29,837 nucleotides of DNA, taken from contig CAAECI010000018.1 in the NCBI GenBank assembly GCA_900754255.1, positions 1-29,837 of the forward strand, written 5' to 3'. The notes under the pieces were generated by a model. It was not told where the DNA came from. It saw only the letters and a program-made list of their open reading frames with translations, and ran no database searches. Position 1 is the first letter of the stretch. The number at the start of each line of letters is the position of its first letter. Positions 9,117 to 16,500 of this stretch are shown here, piece after piece. Origin of the DNA: an uncultured Succinivibrio sp. Its GTDB lineage: Bacteria; Pseudomonadota; Gammaproteobacteria; Enterobacterales; Succinivibrionaceae. The position numbers and the translations under genes are program-made.

Positions 9117-10493
9117 TCAGATCCCCATAGCCTTCTCCCGCCTTATACGATTAATTTCATCTTGGGCTTTTAAGATCTGCACTACCCGCTTTTGCAGTTT
9201 TACCCTTTCCCTTTTGTATTTGCTGTAGACAGGAGGCTCTGTAATCTCATACTCTCCGCCGCGTAATGCTCTTAGCAAAGAGCGCTCCTCGGATACAAAG
9301 CCGTGCTTTTGAAAGATCTGCAAAATATGTAAAAGCTCGTTGGCATTGCTCTGGGTTTTAAGATCCTCCTCCGTAAATTTGGCCGTACTATCCCTAGTTT
9401 TTGCCTCCGTGATCTTAGGACAATCTTCAAATTCATCCTTTAGGCGGCTGATGCACCAAAAGGCCTCGTACTCATCCTCGGACAGTCCGTCTATATATTC
9501 CTGCCTTTGCGATCCGTGCAAAAGCGACATTTCATCCCTATGCTCAAAGGCCTTAAGGAGTAGGGAGGCGGTACTGCGCAGGCGCTCGCTTTTTAGCGTA
9601 GGCATGAACTTTGAAAGACGTTCTCTGACGCTTTCGTCGCTTAGCCCTTTTATATCCTCTATCTCAAGCACCTCCTTAAAAAAATTTTCGAAGCGACGCC
9701 TTTGCTTGCTGCAGCGTCTCCTTTCATTATCGGCCGTACGCATCAGACGATAACGCAAAAAAGCATATGGATCACCTTGCGCTCCCCATTGCTTTGCGCA
9801 TATACGCATGATCGCTACATAAAAGATCATGGCCTCATCGTCGAGCTTTTTTACGGCCGCATTTTGTTTAAGCGTGGAAATGATCCCGACAGCACTTACC
9901 GCCCGCGTAAGGGCTAACTCGCCCTGTCCCACCGTCTTTTTTACATGATCGGGGGCATCGGGGGACATAAGACGTTCCATAGCCGCACGCGAGGGAAGAT
10001 AGCTGCGTCCCTTCTCCGGGTTAAGCCTTACATTCCGAACGCCCTCCTCAAGCCTGCGGGCTTCATCGTAGATCTTCTGCGCGATCTTATCTCTTTGGGT
10101 GACGGGAGAGTTGCTCTGATCGTAACGAGCTCCTATAGCTTTAAGCCAGCTATGTAAAAATGCCGAGGCATCATCCTTGTCTGCATAGGAAAATCCCGCA
10201 CCTGCGTGCATACAGCTCCCAAGTGCTCTGAGCTCATCGTCATCGGGGAGGTAATTTAACAGCAGCCTTTTATCGTCAGCACTTAAACTGCGCAGCACCG
10301 CTTCACTTTTTATAAATTCGCAGGCGCCCTCAAGAGAAAGACAGACAGAGGCCGCATCATCATAGGGCAAATAATAAATACCTGCCTTTTTTAATATACG
10401 TATCAATCGTTTAACCTCGCCTGACTGCAACTCCTGGCTTTCATTAAATGTGCTGAAAAAAGGCTCCTCCGTTTCAAAATCATCAGTCTGCAA
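9117..10493 (-). CDS. Uncharacterised 458-residue soluble protein, divergent from traD
   Basis: I do not recognise this protein. It has 458 residues, no signal peptide and no membrane segment, and is rich in charged residues and predicted helix. An acidic N-terminus (MQTDDFETEEPFF) leads into a helical body with a basic central stretch (RRRCSKQRRRFENFF, about 275-289). The C-terminus is a strongly basic helix (YKRERVKLQKRVVQI and RIRREKAMGI) that could contact nucleic acid or an acidic partner. The start is a TTG, well supported by GGAGG eight bases upstream and by the absence of a nearby in-frame ATG. It diverges from the coupling ATPase across a 168-base gap, which suggests shared control and perhaps a shared function. 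It could be a mobile-element protein, but I see no relaxase or nuclease motif. Confidence 0.75.
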   Translation of the reverse strand: MQTDDFETEEPFFSTFNESQELQSGEVKRLIRILKKAGIYYLPYDDAASVCLSLEGACEFIKSEAVLRSLSADDKRLLLNYLPDDDELRALGSCMHAGAGFSYADKDDASAFLHSWLKAIGARYDQSNSPVTQRDKIAQKIYDEARRLEEGVRNVRLNPEKGRSYLPSRAAMERLMSPDAPDHVKKTVGQGELALTRAVSAVGIISTLKQNAAVKKLDDEAMIFYVAIMRICAKQWGAQGDPYAFLRYRLMRTADNERRRCSKQRRRFENFFKEVLEIEDIKGLSDESVRERLSKFMPTLKSERLRSTASLLLKAFEHRDEMSLLHGSQRQEYIDGLSEDEYEAFWCISRLKDEFEDCPKITEAKTRDSTAKFTEEDLKTQSNANELLHILQIFQKHGFVSEERSLLRALRGGEYEITEPPVYSKYKRERVKLQKRVVQILKAQDEINRIRREKAMGI

Positions 10494-10549
10494 CTTAATG
10501 CCCTCCGTATAACCTAACAGCCCATTGTCCTATAGGAATTTCAGACTTT

Positions 10550-10586
10550 CCCCCAAAATCCGGCGCTTTGCGCCGTTTTCAGGGGG
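10550..10586. repeat. GC-rich interrupted hairpin in the divergent intergenic region
   Basis: An inner 6-bp stem (CGGCGC and its complement around a TTT loop, 10561-10575) is flanked by an outer CCCCC/GGGGG pair (10550-10554 and 10582-10586), with an A/T-rich internal loop between. It lies between the divergent start codons of the unknown protein and traD. It could be an operator-like dyad or a 5' leader structure. There is no U tract on either side, so I do not call it a terminator. Confidence 0.45.
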
Positions 10587-10661
10587 ATTGAAAAAAATTC
10601 GGATCCACAATGCAGACATGCTTTTGCATCTTGGCTGTTTTTTTAGTCATAAGGAGATCAA

Positions 10662-12401
10662 ATGTCAGGACTTTATTTTAAAAAACCGAACCCGTATTAC
10701 ACGGTTGTCATCACCGTGATTTTGGAGCTTGCCCTTATATACTTCGTTCCCTTCAGCCTCCCCGGATTCATTCTTCTTGCCCTGTCCCTTCTCATGCCCG
10801 TACCTTATTTCACCCTCGTTCAAGATCTTTTGGCCAAAAGATCGCTTACCCGTCCCGCCCTGATTTCCCGCCATGAGCTTAAGCACATTCTTTGTAAGCA
10901 CAAAAATCATGTTTATCTGGGACGCGGTTTTGAGTTTACTCCCGAGCACGGGCGCAGACTGCACGAGCTCATGGACGAGGGTCTTGCCCATGCCGACGAC
11001 GGAGCACACGGCTCCCCCTCCATACACAGCCTGACGCTTCGCAACAGAAAAAATATTTATCAGCCCTTAAGGGATTTAAATTCACATACCATCATCTTCG
11101 GGACCACGGGCGCCGGAAAGACCCGTTTGTTCGATCTTATGACCTCTCAGGCCGTTTTACGCGGCGATACGGTGGTCGTTCTTGATCCTAAAGGCGATGA
11201 GGATCTGCGCAACGGTCTTTTACAATCCTGCGTATGCTGCGATCGTAAAAGCGATTTCTTTGTGTTTGATCTTTTAGATCCGGAAGCAGGAACGCAATGG
11301 GATGTATTGGGTTCCTACAAAACGGCCTCCGAAATAGGCGATCGCATCACCTCGCTTATGAGCGGCGCCTCCTCAAGCGCTTCCTTCAAGGCCTACGCCA
11401 ATACGGCAATCACGGCCTGCGTCATTTGCCTCAGGATCTTAAAAATGAAGCCTACCCCCGCCGCCATCCGCAATATTCTTTCCGATGTTTCACAAATTTC
11501 CGAGGTGATCGCGCAATTTTTTCGCGATCTACGCATCAATCTCAACTATGCAGAGCTCAACGTTTATTACGATCGCATCTCAAAAAACGGCAAGATCGCG
11601 CTTGCAGATCTGCAAAAGCTTTATGTATGGCTCATCCAAAAGGAATACATCGCTCCCAATGCGGACATAGAACTGCTCTTTAGCGCCGCCTCCATGGATA
11701 AGCAATATTTTCAAAAGGTAACGGCCGGAGCATTGCCGATCCTAAACGCCATGTCTGCAGGCAAACTGCATGCGGCCCTGTCCTCAGGGAAGGGCCTGTC
11801 CTTTGCCACGGTGATGCGCCAACGACTTGTCATCTATATAAGTCTGCGCACCCTTATCGATTCCTCAACGGGAGGAAATATAGGCAGGCTTATGCTCTCA
11901 GATCTGTGCGCCTCCGCAGGCTACGCCTACGGAGGGAAAAAGAGCCGCCACCGCATCAGCGTATTTATCGACGAGGCCTCCGAGCTTATGTGCGAAAGTC
12001 TCATTCAGCTTATGAACAAGTCCCGCGGTGCCGGCTTTGCACTTACGCTTGCCACCCAAACGATAGCAGATCTGAGCGTACGCGGCGGATCCAAGGATGC
12101 CGCCGTACAAATGATGGGCAACGCCAATAATTTAATATCGTTACGTGTCATCGACAAGGAAACGGCACGGGCGGTCACCGCCTCCTTTCCGTCCACCCGT
12201 ATGGTTGATCGAGGATCCTCGCAGGCCTACAGCGAAAATGAGGGCATTCCCGTTAACGGGAGGATCACACGCAGCATAAGCTCCCGCCCCATAGAGCTTT
12301 TTCCATCCGAGGCCCTGCCCTTGCTGCCGGATTTCGAATACGTGGCTCGTTTTTGTGACGGACGCATTATGAAGGGACGCATTCCGCTTTTAAAGGACTA
12401 A
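10662..12401 (+). CDS. TraD-like type IV coupling ATPase (orphan)
   Basis: A 579-residue VirD4/TraD-type ATPase closest in layout to the coupling proteins of SXT and PFGI-1 class integrative elements. Two N-terminal membrane segments (about 15-54) are followed by LGRGFEFTPEHGRRL (86-100), a pattern I associate with that subclass. The Walker A is GTTGAGKT (147-154), followed by VVVLDPKGD; the Walker B is ISVFIDEAS (432-440). Next comes the TraM-recognition/TraG-D region with MNKSRGAGFALTLATQT. AAGGAG lies just before the ATG. Such proteins pump relaxase-bound DNA to a type IV secretion channel, but no relaxase, channel or integrase gene is in the window. It may be a conjugative-element remnant or have a new role. 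Four bases separate it from the next gene. Confidence 0.87.
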   Translation: MSGLYFKKPNPYYTVVITVILELALIYFVPFSLPGFILLALSLLMPVPYFTLVQDLLAKRSLTRPALISRHELKHILCKHKNHVYLGRGFEFTPEHGRRLHELMDEGLAHADDGAHGSPSIHSLTLRNRKNIYQPLRDLNSHTIIFGTTGAGKTRLFDLMTSQAVLRGDTVVVLDPKGDEDLRNGLLQSCVCCDRKSDFFVFDLLDPEAGTQWDVLGSYKTASEIGDRITSLMSGASSSASFKAYANTAITACVICLRILKMKPTPAAIRNILSDVSQISEVIAQFFRDLRINLNYAELNVYYDRISKNGKIALADLQKLYVWLIQKEYIAPNADIELLFSAASMDKQYFQKVTAGALPILNAMSAGKLHAALSSGKGLSFATVMRQRLVIYISLRTLIDSSTGGNIGRLMLSDLCASAGYAYGGKKSRHRISVFIDEASELMCESLIQLMNKSRGAGFALTLATQTIADLSVRGGSKDAAVQMMGNANNLISLRVIDKETARAVTASFPSTRMVDRGSSQAYSENEGIPVNGRITRSISSRPIELFPSEALPLLPDFEYVARFCDGRIMKGRIPLLKD

Positions 12402-12404
12402 AAA

Positions 12405-12947
12405 ATGATCAAAGCTATCAAAGAACTCTTTAAAGTATTGCTGTTAATTTTTATCTTACTTACCGCGACCTCCTTTTCTCAGCAAAAAAATGATCCCGCG
12501 CTTACGGCTCATAGGGAGATCGCCACCTTTCAGAAATTTTTGGGCGGCCACTGCTCAAGCAAGTCCTTGCAGTTGGTGCGTGCCTTTCGCAACGAAGAGG
12601 CGGTCAAAAACATCGCGGCTTTCTTTTGTGTTACGCATTTGCCCACGCTCGTACCGCTGCGTATTCTTATGCCTGCAATGACCCTCGGCTCTGCGCTTAC
12701 AACGGCATTTTTAATTGCCTTTGTAAATTTCCGCTATCTGCGCAACCGGCGCGTACATTTTTTTCAAGATCTGACCCGTCATAAATTCATAAGCGGGATC
12801 TTAGTAAAGCTACTTTTGATCACAATAGCGGGATTGAGTTTGTGCGGAGATCTTATCTGCAGTCACTATATTTGTATTCTGGAGATGTTGCTTGTCTGTG
12901 CCCTGGGGGCGAGGACGGCTCTGTACGGTTCCTACGGCACGCTGTAA
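12405..12947 (+). CDS. DUF4400-like membrane protein, coupling-protein partner
   Basis: A 180-residue integral membrane protein with hydrophobic segments at about 9-25, 79-108, 129-148 and 152-171. After the first segment there is a soluble stretch of about 50 residues that includes HREIATFQKF. The pattern VPLRILMPAM, then a long helix ending in NFRYLRNRRVHFF, resembles DUF4400 proteins (PFL_4697 family), which are encoded immediately after traD in PFGI-1 and SXT type elements. The resemblance is in layout and motif, not proven homology. The start is four bases after the traD stop, with AAGGA inside the end of traD, so the two are translated from one message. A partner role at the coupling-protein membrane interface is inferred. 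Confidence 0.65.
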   Translation: MIKAIKELFKVLLLIFILLTATSFSQQKNDPALTAHREIATFQKFLGGHCSSKSLQLVRAFRNEEAVKNIAAFFCVTHLPTLVPLRILMPAMTLGSALTTAFLIAFVNFRYLRNRRVHFFQDLTRHKFISGILVKLLLITIAGLSLCGDLICSHYICILEMLLVCALGARTALYGSYGTL

Positions 12948-13033
12948 TCGTGAGCTTACAAAAGCGTATGGAGGGCTCTAACCTCTTTTTCACCAACCGG
13001 CGTACATACAGATCTGCATAAGGCGGATACACG

Positions 13034-13059
13034 AAAACGGAACATTGCTGTTCCGTTTT
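13034..13059. terminator. Bidirectional terminator between the traD unit and glnK
   Basis: An 11-bp perfect stem (AAAACGGAACA and its complement) closes a TTGC loop. The outer A/T pairs provide a short T tract in both directions, so it can serve the plus-strand traD unit (87 bases downstream) and the minus-strand glnK transcript. Confidence 0.75.
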
Positions 13060-13087
13060 AATATCAAGAGCTTTTTCTCTCCCGATC

Positions 13088-13117
13088 GGATCCCCCTGCA
13101 CTCTTGCAGGGGGATCC
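13088..13117. other. Perfect 13-bp hairpin after glnK
   Basis: GGATCCCCCTGCA and its exact complement are separated by a CTCT loop. On the minus strand it begins 10 bases after the glnK stop. No U tract follows, so it probably protects the 3' end of the amtB-glnK message while the hairpin at 13034-13059 terminates it. This is inference from position. Confidence 0.6.
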
Positions 13118-13127
13118 TAAAGCAGTC

Positions 13128-13466
13128 TCAGACGGCTTCCTCGTTCTCTTCACCGGTACGGATACGTACGATACGCTCGACCTCCGAGATAAAGATCTTA
13201 CCGTCGCCGATCTTGCCGGTATGAGCAGCGCCGACTATGGATTTGACGCATTTTTCTACATCTGAATCCTTGACCACGATTTCAAGCTTGCACTTAGGCA
13301 GGAAATCGACTACGTACTCGGCTCCGCGATAGAGCTCGGTATGTCCCTTCTGTCTGCCGAAGCCCTTGACATCGGATACGGTCATACCGGATACGCCTAT
13401 GTCTGCAAGTGCCTCGCGCACGTCGTCAAGCTTGAAGGGTTTGATGATAGCAGTGATCCTTTTCAT
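13128..13466 (-). CDS. glnK: Nitrogen regulatory PII protein GlnK
   Basis: A 112-residue PII signal protein, the standard length. The N-terminus MKRITAIIKPFKLDDV is classical, and the T-loop (about 37-55) carries the uridylylated tyrosine Y51 in GHTELYRGAEYVVDF. The ATP/2-oxoglutarate region GAAHTGKIGDGKIF and the arginine-rich VERIVRIRTGE are intact. GlnK binds AmtB and blocks ammonium uptake when nitrogen is plentiful. I call it GlnK rather than GlnB because it follows amtB by 28 bases on the same strand. GGAG lies before the ATG. Confidence 0.93.
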   Translation of the reverse strand: MKRITAIIKPFKLDDVREALADIGVSGMTVSDVKGFGRQKGHTELYRGAEYVVDFLPKCKLEIVVKDSDVEKCVKSIVGAAHTGKIGDGKIFISEVERIVRIRTGEENEEAV

Positions 13467-13494
13467 TTTTAAACTCCAATCTCATTATCCAATA

Positions 13495-14802
13495 TCACAG
13501 GTTGTAACCGCGCTCGCCGTGGGAGGCCAGATCCAAGCCCTCGGATTCTTCCTCGGGGGTAACTCTGATCCCGACTACCAACTCGGCGATCTTAAAGGCA
13601 ACTACGGACACTACCAAGGACCAGATCACAGTGACAACCACCGACATGAACTGACCGTAGAACTGACCGGCAATTGAATCCCAGCCTTCCTTGAAGCCTT
13701 GACCGCCCAAGGAGGGAGCACAGAAGATACCGGTTAAGAGCGCACCGGTGATACCGCAGAGACCGTGAACACCGAACACATCGAGTGAGTCGTCAACACC
13801 GGTTAACTTCTTAAAGCCGTGTACACCCCAGAGGCCTACGAAGCCGGCAATAAAGCCGATGATCATAGCTCCGACGGGGCCTACGAAGGCACAGGCGGGG
13901 GTGATGGCTACAAGGCCGGCTACAACACCTGAGGAGGTACCCAAGGTGGAGGGCTTCTTAAAGGAGATCCACTCACCGAGCATCCAAGTCAAGGCAGCAG
14001 CAGCCGGGCAGATCACGGTGTTGATGAAGGCCAAAGCAGATATACCGTCGGCAGTAAGCTCGGAGCCGGCGTTAAAGCCTAACCAACCGATCCACAGCAA
14101 AGCTGAACCTATATAAGTATAGGAGACGTTGTGAGGAGCCATGACGGTACGGCCCAAGTCATGACGCTTGCCGATCATGAAGGCACCTACTATACCGCAA
14201 ACACCGGCGTTGATGTGCACGACGGTACCGCCTGCGAAATCATAGGCGTGGAAAACGCTGTCGATGAAGCCGCCGCCCCAAACTTGGTGGCATAAAGGCG
14301 CATAAGAGAATATAATCCACAATCCTACGGCCAAAATAAGTCCCGGGAATTTTACGCGCTCAACGGTGGAGCCTACGATGAGGCAGGCTGAGATGGCGCA
14401 GAAGGCTCCCTGGAAAATGACCCAGGTATACTCAGATAAGGTTCCGGACAGTGACTCGGCGGAAACCTCGCTTAAGAACAGATTTCCAAAGCCTCCGAAG
14501 AAATCGCCCAAAACGCCGTCGGTAGGACCGAAGGCAAAGCTGTAGCCGATGATGAACCACAGCATGATGGCCATTGAAAATACTACGAGGCACTGCTCAA
14601 GCACGGACAAAACGTTCTTGGAGCGAGCCATGCCGCCGTAGAACAGACCTATGGCCGGGATGGACATGAATAAAACCAGCATTGCCGACAGTAAAATAAA
14701 GCCGTTGTCCGCAATGCTTAAAACCGGAGCGGCCTCATCAGCAAATGCACACGGCGCAGCTGCCAAAGCGCCTGCCGTTGCAAGGTATTTTACGTAACTC
14801 AT
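13495..14802 (-). CDS. amtB: Ammonium transporter AmtB
   Basis: A 435-residue Amt/Mep/Rh channel. The ATG at 14800-14802 is chosen because AAGGAG precedes it and it gives a clean signal peptide (MSYVKYLATAGALAAAPCAFA, then DEAAPV); the frame is open a further 20 codons upstream. The twin pore histidines are H196 (GGTVVHINAG) and H346 (FGVHGLCG). The C-terminal cytoplasmic tail is intact, as needed for GlnK docking. The order is amtB then glnK, whereas enteric bacteria have glnK first. NtrC-like sites upstream fit induction in nitrogen limitation. Confidence 0.95.
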   Translation of the reverse strand: MSYVKYLATAGALAAAPCAFADEAAPVLSIADNGFILLSAMLVLFMSIPAIGLFYGGMARSKNVLSVLEQCLVVFSMAIMLWFIIGYSFAFGPTDGVLGDFFGGFGNLFLSEVSAESLSGTLSEYTWVIFQGAFCAISACLIVGSTVERVKFPGLILAVGLWIIFSYAPLCHQVWGGGFIDSVFHAYDFAGGTVVHINAGVCGIVGAFMIGKRHDLGRTVMAPHNVSYTYIGSALLWIGWLGFNAGSELTADGISALAFINTVICPAAAALTWMLGEWISFKKPSTLGTSSGVVAGLVAITPACAFVGPVGAMIIGFIAGFVGLWGVHGFKKLTGVDDSLDVFGVHGLCGITGALLTGIFCAPSLGGQGFKEGWDSIAGQFYGQFMSVVVTVIWSLVVSVVAFKIAELVVGIRVTPEEESEGLDLASHGERGYNL

Positions 14803-14855
14803 ATAAACTCCTTGGTTATGAGGACTAATCGATACTGCAATTACACGATAGTCAC

Positions 14856-14957
14856 AGCTCACAAACGGTGCAATCGGAGTTTAAAAAACGGGTCAATTTG
14901 ATGCAGATTAAGCTAAAATGCACCTTACCAACACAGATATTTCACTAAGACGGTGCA
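14856..14957 (-). promoter_or_regulatory. NtrC-like binding sites upstream of amtB
   Basis: The enteric NtrC site is close to TGCACTAAAATGGTGCA. TTCACTAAGACGGTGCA at 14941-14957 matches it at 14 of 17 positions. A second, weaker site ending in GGTGCA at 14856-14872 matches 12 of 17. A TGCACC half-site lies between them at 14919-14924. They lie 54-155 bases upstream of amtB, where NtrC sites are expected. I could not find a sigma-54 promoter with correct GG-N10-GC spacing between them and the start codon, which keeps the confidence low. Confidence 0.4.
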
Positions 14958-15057
14958 ATTTTAATGGTAAACCTGAGCTCTTTTTAGTATAAAAACGCCG
15001 TATAAATACAAAATAGTTGATATTAAAAGAAGTTTATAAGCTAAGAGCTTTTACAAA

Positions 15058-16455
15058 ATGATCACAAATAAAGCATATAAAAGAGAATTTTTAAGATCGC
15101 ACGGCACCGAAATAAGACAGCTGTTGCGACTTTTCTGGCCCATCATCATAGGACAGCTCGCCCAATGCGCCATCAGCGTTACCGATACGGTGATGGCAGG
15201 TGCCGCCGGCACCATTGAGCTCTCGGGTGTGGCTCTGGGGGCCGCCTTTTTTAACCCCGTACAGCTCTCACTGTGCGGACTTACGCTTGCCATTCAGCCC
15301 ATGGTAAGTCAGCTACGCGGCGCCGGGCGCGTGCAGGTGATCCCCAAGCGCATGTGGACGGCACTTTGTATCTGTCTTTGCGCCTCGTTGCTTTTTTCAT
15401 TGCTGTTGCTTTTATTAAGGCAATGCTTCTTTATTCTCGACTCAGATCCGAGGATGACGGATGTAGCCGCACGCTATACCGTGTGGTGCGCAGCCGCCCT
15501 GCCCGCCGTGGCGATGACGGCATCGTTGCGCTCCTATGCTGAGGGCTTGGGACACACCAAACCTACATTGCTTTTCGGACTGCTGATGCTGGCCTTAAAC
15601 ATTCCGCTTAACTATTGCTTCATATTCGGCAAACTGGGACTGCCGGCCATGGGCGGTGAAGGATGCGGTGCCGCTACTATGGTTACCATGTATTTGACGG
15701 CGGTGATTTTTTTCATATATGTAAAAAAATCCCGTGATTACAAGCTCTGCCGCCTCTTTGAAAGAAGCTACAGGATCACATCGCCGGCCGTGCGCTCATA
15801 TCTTAAGGTGGCAGTCCCCATCTGTCTTTCGCTGGCCCTTGAGGTGGCATGCTTCTCCCTGGGTGCGCTCATTCTAGCTCCCTTCGGCCCCTGGGTTGTG
15901 GCGGCGCATTCCATTTCAATCAACATCTCGGGTCTCTTCTTCATGGTACCGATGTCGCTTGCGGCCGCTCTTACCATACGAACCGGTCACAATGTCGGAG
16001 CACGTAATATGAAGCAGGCCAGCATTGTTATGCAGTCGGGATATATGATCACGCTTGTCTGCGTGGTTATATTTTTAACCATGCTATATTTCATGCGCCA
16101 TATATTCGTGTCATGCTACTCAAACGATCCGCAGGTTGCAGATTATGCTGCTACTCTGCTCATTTATTGCTGCCTGTATATGTGCCCCGACAGCTTCCAA
16201 ATGGCCTCCATCGGGATCCTGCGCGGCTTTAAGGATACGCGTGTGATCATGTACGTCTCGTTTCTCGCCTATTGGGTGGTGGCAATTCCCGTAGGCTATT
16301 GCCTCTCCCACGGAGTTTTTTCCGAGCCTTACATGGCCAAAGGCATATGGGTGGGATTTATCCTAGGACTTTCCGTAGCCTGCATTTGCTACGTACTAAG
16401 AGTGCTTTACATTTTCAAGCATACCAAGGATAAAAGCCAAACGACGACGGCATAA
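15058..16455 (+). CDS. norM: MATE-family multidrug exporter
   Basis: A 465-residue inner-membrane exporter with about 12 hydrophobic segments. Family signatures include LFWPIIIGQLAQCAISVTDT in helix 1, LNIPLNYCFIFGKLGLPAMG and GCGAATM mid-protein, and the repeat-related AALTIRTGHNVGARN in the second half. The layout fits the NorM/MdtK branch, which couples export of cationic drugs to sodium or proton entry. It diverges from amtB. The ribosome binding site is weak and the next gene starts 45 bases later on the same strand. The symbol is by subfamily resemblance only. Confidence 0.88.
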   Translation: MITNKAYKREFLRSHGTEIRQLLRLFWPIIIGQLAQCAISVTDTVMAGAAGTIELSGVALGAAFFNPVQLSLCGLTLAIQPMVSQLRGAGRVQVIPKRMWTALCICLCASLLFSLLLLLLRQCFFILDSDPRMTDVAARYTVWCAAALPAVAMTASLRSYAEGLGHTKPTLLFGLLMLALNIPLNYCFIFGKLGLPAMGGEGCGAATMVTMYLTAVIFFIYVKKSRDYKLCRLFERSYRITSPAVRSYLKVAVPICLSLALEVACFSLGALILAPFGPWVVAAHSISINISGLFFMVPMSLAAALTIRTGHNVGARNMKQASIVMQSGYMITLVCVVIFLTMLYFMRHIFVSCYSNDPQVADYAATLLIYCCLYMCPDSFQMASIGILRGFKDTRVIMYVSFLAYWVVAIPVGYCLSHGVFSEPYMAKGIWVGFILGLSVACICYVLRVLYIFKHTKDKSQTTTA

Positions 16456-16500
16456 AGATCCTCTATACTTAGGTATAAACTACGGATATGAGGAGTTTTT

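Noticed and set aside
14803..14862. A longer AmtB start 20 codons upstream
   Set aside because: It would put a polar stretch before the signal peptide, and the internal ATG at 14800-14802 has AAGGAG at the right distance.
14856..14957. A sigma-54 promoter upstream of amtB
   Set aside because: The nearest candidate has nine instead of ten bases between GG and GC, which is not tolerated. Only the NtrC-like sites are reported.
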